From a virus: a stretch of 32,181 bases of DNA. The stretch spans positions 1-32,181 of the IMG/VR virus record IMGVR_UViG_3300007541_000103, one strand, 5' to 3'. The notes below the pieces were generated by a model. It made no database searches and was not told the origin of the DNA. It saw only the letters and a list, made by a program, of their open reading frames with translations. Both the position numbers and the translations under genes were made by a program. Below, in pieces: positions 20,301 through 27,549 of this stretch (position 1 is its first letter; the number at the start of each line of letters is the position of its first letter).

Positions 20301-23300
20301 TGGAATGAGACTTTGTGATATTTTAGATTTTAGACCAAGAGTAAAAGAGTTTACATCAACTACACAATCTCCTTTTGCTTTTGAAAGTAGAAATTTTGGA
20401 GATTCTGGAAATAATCCAACTGTTGTTTTAAAACCAAAAGAATTAACAACTATTGGATATTCGCATTATTTACCTAGAATTGATAAATTATCATTGGATA
20501 AATTTGGTGAATTTTCATATACTCTTGGCATTTCTGCAGAAGTTCCAAAGGAACCAATTAATTATGATGAAAGTATGGATATTGCTGTTATAGAAATGCC
20601 AGCATATCTTTATAATGTCAATGATATAAAAATTAAACTCATTGATAATAAGAGATACAGTATGAGAGATATAGGAGATTTAGAAGATAGAATAGAAAAT
20701 TTAGAAGTTTTAACTTCTTTATCTCTATTGGAACTAGATACTAAATCTCTTCAAATTCAAGATGCAGATGGTTTAAGTAGATTTAAATCTGGTTTTTTTG
20801 TTGATGACTTTAAAACTGCTAATTTAAGAAATTATCAAGATATAGACTCTAGATTTGATATTGATCCAGAAACTAAAGTATTAACGACTCAGATAGATTT
20901 TGCCTCATTTAAACCAGAATTAGGTTTAAATTCAAGTATTGATGAATCTACTGCAGATTTTTCTGCAAATTTAAATCTGTATGATTCTAATGTAAGAAAA
21001 ACTGGAGATTTAATTACCCTAAATTATAATGAAGTTGGATGGATTGAACAAGCATTTGCAACACGAGTTGAAAATGTTAATCCATTTAATATAATAGATT
21101 GGAGGGGATCAATAGATCTTAATCCACTTACTGATAGTTGGATAAGAACAGTTTATGTTAGTGGCGGAACTAGAAATTTAATAGGTGACAGTGACAGACA
21201 ATATGTTGAAGAAATTAAAGAGTCTAGTGCATCTGATGATTATATTCGGTCTAGAAATGTTGCGTTTTCTGCAGGAGGTTTAAAACCCTTAACCAGATAC
21301 TACTTGTTTTTTGACGGATCATCCAACATAGATTTTATTCCGAAGGGAATAGAAATTTCAATGGTTTCTGGAGCATTTTCTATTGGTGAAACCGTGGAGG
21401 GTTTTGATGGACCAGAAAAATTAATCTCATTTAGATGTGCTCAGCCAAATCATAAACAAGGACCATTTGATGCTCCAACTTCAGTTTTTAACGCAAGTCC
21501 TTATAATAGGGATATTTCAATACCTTCTTCATATTCATCTGCATCAACAATTTTAAATGTTGATACAAATTCTTTGGCAGAAGATTCTTTAACTAAATTT
21601 GGTGGTTATATAAAATCTGGTACATTACTGGTTGGAAAAACTAGTGGAGCTCAGGCAACAGTAACAAATGTTAGATTAGTCACTGATACTTTTGGGGATG
21701 TTGGGGGATGTATTTTCTTTAGAAATCCATTAACAAATCCACCACCACAAATTAGATTTACTACTGGAACAAAAACGGTTAAAATAACATCAAGTCCAAC
21801 TGATGCAAAAGAAATAGTAGGGTCTTTATTAATTAGTAGTGGGGAAACAACTTATCGCACAACGGGAACTGTTGATACGATAAGGCAAACTACTGTTGTT
21901 ATTCGTAGACCTCCCCCACCACCACCACCACCACCGCCACCACCATATTATGCACCATCTGGTGGTGGCGCCCCTGGCGGCGCAGCGGCCGCTGCGCCGG
22001 GTGGTGGTTCAGTTGTTCGTAATACTACTGTAGTAAATGTTGTACAAGTAGTAAATGTAGTAAATGTTGTACAAGTAAAACAACCAAAACCAAAAAAACC
22101 TGATCCACCACCAAGAAGACATGGTGGAAAAGATCCACTGGCACAAACATTTACTGTCGATGAAAGTGGAGCTTTCTTAAGTTCTGTTGATTTATTCTTT
22201 GCTACTAAAGATGAAACGCAAAGAATGTTTGTTGATATTAGAGAAGTTGAATTAGGAACTCCAACAACTAGAATTATTCAAGATTATGCAAGAATCGCAC
22301 TACTACCAGATGACATTGAAACTTCGGATGATGCTTCAGTAGCAACCAGAGTTACTTTCCCATCTCCAGTTTATTTGGAGCCAAATAAAGAATATGCTCT
22401 CGTTTTAACAGCACCATCTTCAGATAAATTTACTGTTTGGGTAGGAAGAATGGGTGAAAAAACTGTAAACTCACAGTTTTTACCTGATGTTGAGAGTGTT
22501 GTAATGACAAAACAATACATTGGTGGTAGTTTATTTAAATCTCAAAATGGTTCAGTATGGACTGCAAGCCAGTTTGAGGACATGAAGTTCAAGCTTTATA
22601 AGTGTAATTTCACTTCTACTAGTGGATCAGTATTTTTCTTCAATCCAGAAGTAGGAGTAAATGATATTACAGGAAATAAACTAATTGAGAATGCTATTAG
22701 AACTATTCCAAGAAAATTAAAAGTAGGAATTCAAAGTTCAACAGTTTTAAATTCTGTTTTGATTCCTGGAACTAAAGTTAGTGAAGGATCTTCTACTGGA
22801 CCTGTTGGTATAATTGAAAGGGTTGGTGGAAAAGTATCAATTTCTGGATTAACCACACTCTCTGTTGGATATGGATATAGTAGTGGAACTTTTTATTCTG
22901 TTGGATTATATCCAGTTATAGGATATGGATCAACAGTTAGAGCTACAGTTTCCTTTAATTCTAGTGGAACTCTTGATTCATTAACGGTTACTGAAGGTGG
23001 AGAAGGTCATGAAATAGGAAATGTATTAGGTATTACTACAAGTGATGTTGAAAAAGGATCTGGAGCATTATTATCAGTTAATTCTATAGATAATATTGAT
23101 ACATTATTCTTAAATAATGTTATTGGAGAGCAGTTTACTTCTGGGCAGGGATTAGTTATATACAACGGTGAAACTAGAGGTTCTGCTTTAAGTACAACAA
23201 TTGTCAATTCTAATCTTTATAACTCATTATACGATGGAAGTGTTTTTAAAATAACAGATTATAATCATGGAATGCATGGAACTAATAATGTTGTTAGATT

Positions 23301-24564
23301 GGCAAATATTAATCCAGATACTATACCAACTACTCTTACATCAAACATAACTTCAGAATCTATTACAATTTCTGTAGCAAGCACTGAAGTATTCTCAACT
23401 TTTGAAGGTATAACAACAACAAGAGGTTATGCAATAGTAAATAATGAAATAATATTCTATAATAATATTGGTTCTGGAACTTTGGGAATAGGAACTAGAG
23501 GAATAGATCAGTCTATAATTAGAAATCATAATTTTGGGGACTTGATATACAAATATGAATTAAACGGAGTATCTTTACATAGAATAAATAAACTTCATGA
23601 TATGTCAGATAGTTATGATTTAGAGTATTTAAAAACTACTGATGACTATTATTTAAGGATTGATAGATCTGAAAGACCATCTGGAGATAATCAACTTAGC
23701 TTTAAATCTGAAAAATCTTCAGGTGGAAATAATATCTCAGCATCTTCAAATATTCAATTTGATTCTATAATTCCAGAAATAGCAACTCTTACTCCCGGTC
23801 CAACATCAAAAATAAAAACAGAAATAAGAACTGTTTCTGGAACTAGTGCGGGATCAAATGGTTCCGAAGTATCATTTATTGATAAAGGATATGAAAGTGT
23901 TGAAATTGATAAAGTTAACAAACTTTCTTCTACAAGATTAATTTGTTCGGATGAAAATCAAACTGAATTTTTAACTGATTTATATAAAAATAAGTCATTT
24001 ACTATGAAAATGAATTTAGAAACTGAGGATACTAATTTGTCTCCAGTAGTTGACTTACAAAATGCATCTATTGTTTTTTCAAGAAATAGATTAAACAATC
24101 CAGTTTCAGATTATTCAACAAATCCTTCTGTTAAAGTAATTGGTGCTGATCCACATGCAGCAGCATATGTATCTAATCAAATTAACTTAAAACAACCAGC
24201 AACTTCATTAAAAGTATTTTTAACTGCTTGTCGAGATGTAAGTGCAGATTTTAGAGTTCTTTACAGAACAATTAAACAAGACTCAAGTGAAATTTATCAA
24301 ACTTATGAACTTTTCCCTGGTTACGATAACTTAATAGATACTAATGGAGATGGAATAGGTGATGTAATAGTGGATCCTTCTAAAAATAGCGGAAGGTCTG
24401 ATGTTTTTGTAAGACCGAGTGGAATTGATGAGTTTTTAGAATATCAGTATAGTGTTGAAAATTTAGATCCTTTTACTGGATTTATTATTAAAATTGTTAT
24501 GAGTGGAACTAATGAAGCTCTTCCACCTAAATTTAAAGATCTTAGAGTAATTGCATTAGCATAA
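17305..24564 (+). CDS. Large virion structural protein with DUF4815-type N-terminal domain
   Basis: This encodes 2419 residues. The N-terminus (NINPYYDDFDENNNFYRVLF, then GFPVQSRELTTLQS) and the later GYFYTVNSY, LDFRPRV and YSMRDIGDLEDRIENLE segments fit the DUF4815 structural proteins of marine myoviruses, found next to gp8 roughly where T4 has gp9/gp10. Residues 1536-1547 are 12 consecutive prolines, followed by a Gly/Ala hinge, a Val/Asn/Gln repeat and a basic KQPKPKKPDPPPRR stretch. DPLAQTFTVDESG at about 1610 opens a second beta-rich region. Near the end, D2345-x-N-x-D-G-x-G-D resembles a calcium-binding EF-hand-type loop. It ends in PKFKDLRVIALA, which I recall as a common terminus of this family. 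It likely projects from the baseplate as a fibre-like or network element. There is no Shine-Dalgarno sequence; the next gene overlaps by one base. Confidence 0.82.
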   Translation: MTQKTNLNINPYYDDFDENNNFYRVLFKPGFPVQSRELTTLQSILQNQIKNFGSHIFKEGSVVVPGHVTFDNRYYSVKVQDTNLGVDVSVYAEFLVGNNITGKSSNIKAIVTNYLLVSESEGIDYLTLFVKYLDSGNDNQYATFINDEELIIDDDLTYGNTTILSGSSIARVIPTDACFTGSSASISEGIYFIRGTFVNVNSETIILDPYSNVGSYRVGLSILEEIISAKDDSSLYDNARGFSNFSAPGADRLKIYTKLDKKNIDDFDDKSFVELLRIDEGNIKIIESKTEYSTIRDYFAKRTFEESGNYSIESFKLNFVNSLNDGISNDGLYYNYQSTESGSTPSDDLLCLKVSPGKAYVRGFDVEKESVTILDVPKPRDGKEITNVRVPFVLGNYLKVNNVKGIPYIGVDNNTNIIELYNRRSSSTSSGTGDLIGKARVYSFELSDSPYEGNKTEWNLNLFDIQTYTKIIINQELNSGQCPVTSFIRGLSSGASGYVVSVSGTSLTLNQTSGNFIDGEKISINESDDFVRSIKSIQAYNLSDIKSVYQDTSSIYSSLGFNVDFVADTVLASSILPSFSVADQLTINTAGIASCSGKNFIGIRSDAIIRYRKPGDNLETFNRISNISSDGFTLTLSTTTNITGVSTGTLPTSTITVPFSIGIPKTTDNENPGLYLPIGNSNIYSINLNDSDLTVKKQFTQLSTDSVGSLSFNLSSAGISSGFFVPYGSDKYAVSYSDSTFETLTSDQITFNDSNTTITIKGLKINQSSNVILDSTVKLSSAKNKNKIYSRSKKIIVDKTSSGVSTSTTGLTTSYYYGLRVEDNEISLNVPDVAKVIKVYESLDIENPILDKLTFISDLSLNSNAIVGEQIIGSSTGARAQIISILSASEIEIVYLNQDKFIVGETVLFEESSLSSPLQQITQGFYQDITSRYYLDGGQKDQYYDYSRIVRKKNTPPPFRKLLVIFDHYIVPSNDNGYFYTVNSYEEKYYEKQIPLLQNGMRLCDILDFRPRVKEFTSTTQSPFAFESRNFGDSGNNPTVVLKPKELTTIGYSHYLPRIDKLSLDKFGEFSYTLGISAEVPKEPINYDESMDIAVIEMPAYLYNVNDIKIKLIDNKRYSMRDIGDLEDRIENLEVLTSLSLLELDTKSLQIQDADGLSRFKSGFFVDDFKTANLRNYQDIDSRFDIDPETKVLTTQIDFASFKPELGLNSSIDESTADFSANLNLYDSNVRKTGDLITLNYNEVGWIEQAFATRVENVNPFNIIDWRGSIDLNPLTDSWIRTVYVSGGTRNLIGDSDRQYVEEIKESSASDDYIRSRNVAFSAGGLKPLTRYYLFFDGSSNIDFIPKGIEISMVSGAFSIGETVEGFDGPEKLISFRCAQPNHKQGPFDAPTSVFNASPYNRDISIPSSYSSASTILNVDTNSLAEDSLTKFGGYIKSGTLLVGKTSGAQATVTNVRLVTDTFGDVGGCIFFRNPLTNPPPQIRFTTGTKTVKITSSPTDAKEIVGSLLISSGETTYRTTGTVDTIRQTTVVIRRPPPPPPPPPPPPYYAPSGGGAPGGAAAAAPGGGSVVRNTTVVNVVQVVNVVNVVQVKQPKPKKPDPPPRRHGGKDPLAQTFTVDESGAFLSSVDLFFATKDETQRMFVDIREVELGTPTTRIIQDYARIALLPDDIETSDDASVATRVTFPSPVYLEPNKEYALVLTAPSSDKFTVWVGRMGEKTVNSQFLPDVESVVMTKQYIGGSLFKSQNGSVWTASQFEDMKFKLYKCNFTSTSGSVFFFNPEVGVNDITGNKLIENAIRTIPRKLKVGIQSSTVLNSVLIPGTKVSEGSSTGPVGIIERVGGKVSISGLTTLSVGYGYSSGTFYSVGLYPVIGYGSTVRATVSFNSSGTLDSLTVTEGGEGHEIGNVLGITTSDVEKGSGALLSVNSIDNIDTLFLNNVIGEQFTSGQGLVIYNGETRGSALSTTIVNSNLYNSLYDGSVFKITDYNHGMHGTNNVVRLANINPDTIPTTLTSNITSESITISVASTEVFSTFEGITTTRGYAIVNNEIIFYNNIGSGTLGIGTRGIDQSIIRNHNFGDLIYKYELNGVSLHRINKLHDMSDSYDLEYLKTTDDYYLRIDRSERPSGDNQLSFKSEKSSGGNNISASSNIQFDSIIPEIATLTPGPTSKIKTEIRTVSGTSAGSNGSEVSFIDKGYESVEIDKVNKLSSTRLICSDENQTEFLTDLYKNKSFTMKMNLETEDTNLSPVVDLQNASIVFSRNRLNNPVSDYSTNPSVKVIGADPHAAAYVSNQINLKQPATSLKVFLTACRDVSADFRVLYRTIKQDSSEIYQTYELFPGYDNLIDTNGDGIGDVIVDPSKNSGRSDVFVRPSGIDEFLEYQYSVENLDPFTGFIIKIVMSGTNEALPPKFKDLRVIALA
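21910..21945 (+). repeat. Proline-codon microsatellite (12 codons, mostly CCA)
   Basis: Twelve successive proline codons run CCT, CCC, six CCA, CCG, three CCA. They encode a polyproline rod directly followed by YYAPSGGG. Runs of CCA can gain or lose units in frame, so rod length could vary between relatives. Confidence 0.9.
21978..21999 (+). repeat. 22-bp perfect palindrome in a GC-rich island
   Basis: The two 11-base arms (21978-21988 and 21989-21999) are exact reverse complements with no spacer. The core GCGGCCGC is a NotI-type octamer. The palindrome lies in frame and encodes Gly-Gly-Ala5-Pro-Gly. Of the 40 bases at 21961-22000, 35 are G or C, in a genome that is otherwise strongly AT-rich. 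Confidence 0.9.
22029..22077 (+). repeat. Direct repeat, 22 bp, 27-bp period
   Basis: An identical 22-base segment occurs at 22029-22050 and 22056-22077. In frame it gives a nine-residue repeat based on VVNVVQ, producing the unusual VVNVVQVVNVVNVVQV stretch between the Gly/Ala hinge and the basic linker. The near-identity of the DNA suggests a recent duplication. Confidence 0.85.
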
Positions 24565-24770
24565 TGATACCAGTAGAAGGACATAAAAATCTCTATCGTG
24601 ATGATAAAACTGGTGCTATAATTAATTGTGATCAACAAGGGTATGTAAATTACGTTTCTCAAAAAAAAGATAGAGAAAAACTTAAAAATGATGTTCAAAA
24701 CTTAAAAAGTGAATTGAGTGAAATTAAACTACTTTTAAAGGAGATCATTAATGGACAGCAAAAAAATTGA
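24564..24770 (+). CDS. Small conserved-looking protein with C-terminal coiled coil
   Basis: This encodes 68 residues. The N-terminal part (IPVEGHKNLYRDDKTGAI, then NCDQQGYVNYV) resembles small proteins I recall from T4-like marine phages at this locus. Residues about 33-62 have a heptad-like Leu/Ile pattern with alternating Lys and Glu, consistent with a coiled coil. The start overlaps the stop of the upstream gene (TAATG), implying coupled translation. Its own 3' end carries the ribosome binding site and first 20 bases of the next gene. The function is unknown; an assembly-helper role is only a guess from size and position. Confidence 0.78.
   Translation: MIPVEGHKNLYRDDKTGAIINCDQQGYVNYVSQKKDREKLKNDVQNLKSELSEIKLLLKEIINGQQKN
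24737..24743 (+). promoter_or_regulatory. Shine-Dalgarno AAAGGAG for the 24751 gene
   Basis: AAAGGAG ends seven bases before the ATG at 24751 and lies inside the preceding coding region. It is one of the strongest ribosome binding sites in the window and supports the short downstream gene as real. Confidence 0.75.
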
Positions 24771-24930
24771 ATTAACTAGTATTGATAAATTATTTGAATA
24801 TGAACGCCAATCTAGACTTATAGATGAATTGCCAGAAGATGATCTAAAAGAGTTTGCAAAGTTATATTGCAAACTCTATTTAAAGCAACAAGAAGTTATA
24901 GCAACTCTTGAAAATTTTAAATTGTCGTAA
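24751..24930 (+). CDS. Small protein of unknown function overlapping the preceding gene
   Basis: This encodes 59 residues beginning MDSKKIELTSIDKLFEYERQ. It overlaps the 68-residue gene by 20 bases in another frame and has a strong AAAGGAG at the right spacing. It is charged and probably all-helical, with an acidic ELPEDDLKEF segment followed by KLYCKLYLKQQEVI, and has a single cysteine. I recall similar short proteins next to the same neighbour in marine T4-like phages but know no function. Its stop is followed by the late promoter at 24940, so it ends the gp8 transcription unit. Confidence 0.75.
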   Translation: MDSKKIELTSIDKLFEYERQSRLIDELPEDDLKEFAKLYCKLYLKQQEVIATLENFKLS

Positions 24931-24939
24931 AACTAAAGA

Positions 24940-24947
24940 TATAAATA
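24940..24947 (+). promoter_or_regulatory. T4-type late promoter TATAAATA upstream of the neck genes
   Basis: An exact TATAAATA begins ten bases after the previous stop. The expected transcript start is near 24953, giving a leader of about 24 bases to the ATG at 24977, again without a Shine-Dalgarno sequence. It would drive the 112-residue gene, gp13, gp14, gp15 and possibly gp16. Confidence 0.8.
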
Positions 24948-24976
24948 CTTTTACAGCATAAAATTTTTTGAAATAA

Positions 24977-25315
24977 ATGGCAGCAGTATATGTAACTAAT
25001 TTAGTAATAAACACATATTCTGATTTTTCTCAAACTTTTTATTTGGGAGATCAAAATACAGACTCTTTGAATCTAGATGGTTATCAAGTTGGATCTCAAA
25101 TGAGAAAACATGCCTCAAGTTCTTCTTTTGTTGGGCTTGGGGCAACCATTGTAAATGCATCTACTGGCCAAATACGTGTTGGGTTATCATCTATTCAAAC
25201 TGGATCTATTAAACCCGGAAGGTATTTGTACGATGTAGTTGTAACAAATCCACAAGGTGTTGTCTCTAAAGTTATTGAAGGTATGATTTTAGTTAGAGAA
25301 GGAATAACTAGGTAA
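24977..25315 (+). CDS. Small virion structural protein, probable beta-sandwich
   Basis: This encodes 112 residues, almost all predicted beta strand. It opens with AAVYVTNLVINTYSDFSQTF and ends with RYLYDVVVTNPQGVVSKVIEG and VREGITR. The layout resembles small Ig-like or BppU-N-terminal-like domains, and I recall this protein being annotated as a virion structural protein just upstream of gp13 in cyanophages. It contains the Gly-Leu-Gly-Ala-Thr turn similar to the GIGST turns of the large baseplate proteins. It lies directly behind a late promoter and seven bases before gp13. The precise location in the virion is not shown by the sequence. Confidence 0.75.
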   Translation: MAAVYVTNLVINTYSDFSQTFYLGDQNTDSLNLDGYQVGSQMRKHASSSSFVGLGATIVNASTGQIRVGLSSIQTGSIKPGRYLYDVVVTNPQGVVSKVIEGMILVREGITR

Positions 25316-25321
25316 AAACTT

Positions 25322-26149
25322 ATGTCTAAACCAGCATCAAGACAACAATTAATAGATTATTGCTTAAGACGCTTAGGAGCACCAGTTCTTGAAGTTAATG
25401 TTGACGATGATCAAATAGATGACTTAGTTGATGATGCTCTTCAGTATTTTAATGAACGACATTTTGATGGTGTCGAAAGAATGTATTTAAAGTATGAAAT
25501 AACACAAAACGATATTGATAGAGGAAAAGCAAAAATTCCAAATGGACCTGGAATAGTAACAACAACAGGTACTTCATCTGGAAACACTTACGATTGGTAT
25601 GAAAGTTCAAATTATATACAAGTTCCAGACTCTGTAATTGGTGTAGAGAAGATATTTAAATTTGATACTAGTTCAATTTCTGGAGGAATGTTTAGTATAA
25701 AATATCAGTTATTTTTAAATGATCTTTATTACTTTAACTCTGTTGAACTTCTCCAATATGCAATGGTAAAATCATATTTGGAAGATATAGACTTTTTACT
25801 TACTACAGACAAACAAGTTCGTTTTAATAAAAGACAAAATAGATTGTATTTGGATGTTGATTGGGGTCAACAACGAGCTGGAAATTATTTAATATTAGAT
25901 TGTTATCGTATATTAGATCCTAATGATTTTACCAAAGTTTATAATGACAGTTTTTTAAAGCAGTATCTAACTGCATTAATTAAGAAGCAATGGGGTCAAA
26001 ATCTTATTAAATTTAGAGGTGTTAAATTACCCGGAGGAATAGAATTAAATGGTAGAGAATTTTATGAAGACGCTCAAAGAGAATTGGATGATTTAAAACA
26101 AAGAATGTCCACAGAATACGAACTTCCACCATATGATTTTATAGGTTAA
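25322..26149 (+). CDS. 13: Neck protein gp13
   Basis: This encodes 275 residues, slightly shorter than T4 gp13 (about 309). gp13 and gp14 form the neck that seals the filled head and accepts the tail. Typical features are the N-terminal helix RQQLIDYCLRRLGAPVLEVN, the acidic DDDQIDDLVDDALQYFNERH stretch, VPDSVIGVEKIF, and the C-terminal GRE(F)YEDAQRELDDLK helix followed by PPYDFIG. The gene is followed after two bases by gp14. AGGT in the upstream stop region is the only ribosome binding hint. Confidence 0.92.
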   Translation: MSKPASRQQLIDYCLRRLGAPVLEVNVDDDQIDDLVDDALQYFNERHFDGVERMYLKYEITQNDIDRGKAKIPNGPGIVTTTGTSSGNTYDWYESSNYIQVPDSVIGVEKIFKFDTSSISGGMFSIKYQLFLNDLYYFNSVELLQYAMVKSYLEDIDFLLTTDKQVRFNKRQNRLYLDVDWGQQRAGNYLILDCYRILDPNDFTKVYNDSFLKQYLTALIKKQWGQNLIKFRGVKLPGGIELNGREFYEDAQRELDDLKQRMSTEYELPPYDFIG

Positions 26150-26151
26150 TT

Positions 26152-27549
26152 ATGGCATTAAATCCATTTTTTTTAAACGGATCACCATCTGAACAAAGAC
26201 TTGTTCAGGACTTGATCAATGAGCAATTGAGAATGTATGGTGTTGAAGTTCTTTATATTCCAAGAAGATTTATTAGAAAAGAGAGTATAATAAGAGAAGT
26301 AACTACTTCTAAATTTGGCGATAATTATGCAATAGAAGCTTATGTTTTAAATTATGATGGTTATTCTGGTGCTGGTGATATTTTAACTAAATTTGGAATG
26401 AGTTTAAGAGATGAACTAACATTAATAATATCAAAAGAACGTTTTGATGATTTTATTTCTCCCTTTATGGCAACCGACACCAGTGGAGAGTTAGAGGTTG
26501 TAAGTAGACCTAGAGAAGGAGATGTAGTTTATTTTCCTTTAGGTAGAAGATTATTTGAAGTTAAATTTGTGGAGCATGAGCAACCATTTTATCAATTGGG
26601 AAAGACTTATGTATATGAACTAAAGTGTGAATTATTCGAATATGAAGATGAAGTTGGTGGATGGGATGAATCTAACCAATCAACAACAGAAATAGACAAT
26701 GTTTTAGAAAATCAAGGATATATAACGTCCTTGAACTTATTTTCTAGTGGAGAATCTCCTACTTTAACTCCAACAATAAGTACAGGATACATCAGAAAAA
26801 TATATTTAAATAATGATGGTTATAATTATACAAAAACTCCAACTGTAGCAATATCTTCTGCACCATCTGGAGGAACTAATGCAACTGCAATTGCCCTAAC
26901 AAGGTGCATAGCTGGATCTTGTTCCATTAAAGAAATTTTAATTACAAACGCTGGTGCTGGATATACAACTATCCCAACAATAACTATAACTGGTGGAAAT
27001 GGTGTAGGTGCTGCAGCAACTTGTGAAATAGTTCAAGATTACTATGGAATTCAAAGTGTATCTATAGCATCATCTGGATCCGGATATTCTAAATCTCCAG
27101 TGATAACTTTTTCTTCTCCTAGTGCAGGAATTGCTATAACTGCTACAGGAAAAGTTATAGTTTCACCAAGTGGAAATATATCAAATGTTTATATTTCTGA
27201 TGCTGGAATAGGATACACTGCACAACCAACAATAACTGTTCAAGATCCTCCACTCATTACAGGTATTGGAACGTATACCTTCAATGAAATTGTTAAGGGT
27301 CAAACTTCAAATACTAAAGCTAGAGTCAAAACCTGGAATAAAGATACCTATATATTAAAAGTAGGAATAACAACGGGATCGTTTATTCCTGGAGAAATTA
27401 TAGTAGGAACATCTTCTTCGGCAATTTATTCAATGAAGTCATCTTCCAGTGGTACATTGATAGATAATTATGAACAAAATGATGAATTTGAAAGTGAAGC
27501 AATTAAAATACTAGATTTTTCAGAATCAAATCCATTCGGTAATTACTAA
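26152..27549 (+). CDS. 14: Neck protein gp14 with a large repeat insertion
   Basis: This encodes 465 residues, far longer than T4 gp14 (about 256). The N-terminal part (residues 1 to about 175: NPFFLNGSPSEQRLVQDLIN, VLYIPRRFIRKE, GRRLFEVKFVEHEQPFYQLG) and the end (NDEFESEAIKILDFSESNPFG) are clear gp14. Between them, at about 212-366, sit four G-x-G-Y-type repeats like those of the baseplate proteins, then an S-x-T-K-A-R-V module with GSFIPGEIIVG. The insertion probably loops out from the neck without breaking the core fold. The stop overlaps the gp15 ATG by one base. Confidence 0.9.
   Translation: MALNPFFLNGSPSEQRLVQDLINEQLRMYGVEVLYIPRRFIRKESIIREVTTSKFGDNYAIEAYVLNYDGYSGAGDILTKFGMSLRDELTLIISKERFDDFISPFMATDTSGELEVVSRPREGDVVYFPLGRRLFEVKFVEHEQPFYQLGKTYVYELKCELFEYEDEVGGWDESNQSTTEIDNVLENQGYITSLNLFSSGESPTLTPTISTGYIRKIYLNNDGYNYTKTPTVAISSAPSGGTNATAIALTRCIAGSCSIKEILITNAGAGYTTIPTITITGGNGVGAAATCEIVQDYYGIQSVSIASSGSGYSKSPVITFSSPSAGIAITATGKVIVSPSGNISNVYISDAGIGYTAQPTITVQDPPLITGIGTYTFNEIVKGQTSNTKARVKTWNKDTYILKVGITTGSFIPGEIIVGTSSSAIYSMKSSSSGTLIDNYEQNDEFESEAIKILDFSESNPFGNY
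26785..27250 (+). repeat. Four G-x-G-Y repeats inserted in gp14
   Basis: The units read DGYNYTKTPTVAI, GAGYTTIPTITITGG, GSGYSKSPVITF and GIGYTAQPTITV, spaced 40-50 residues apart. Each is preceded by a strand such as KEILITN or SVSIASS. They are the best-preserved examples of this repeat in the window. Confidence 0.85.

Noticed and set aside
21910-22077. Collagen-like domain in the Pro/Gly-rich region
   Set aside because: There is no Gly-x-y triplet periodicity; prolines and glycines are in separate blocks.
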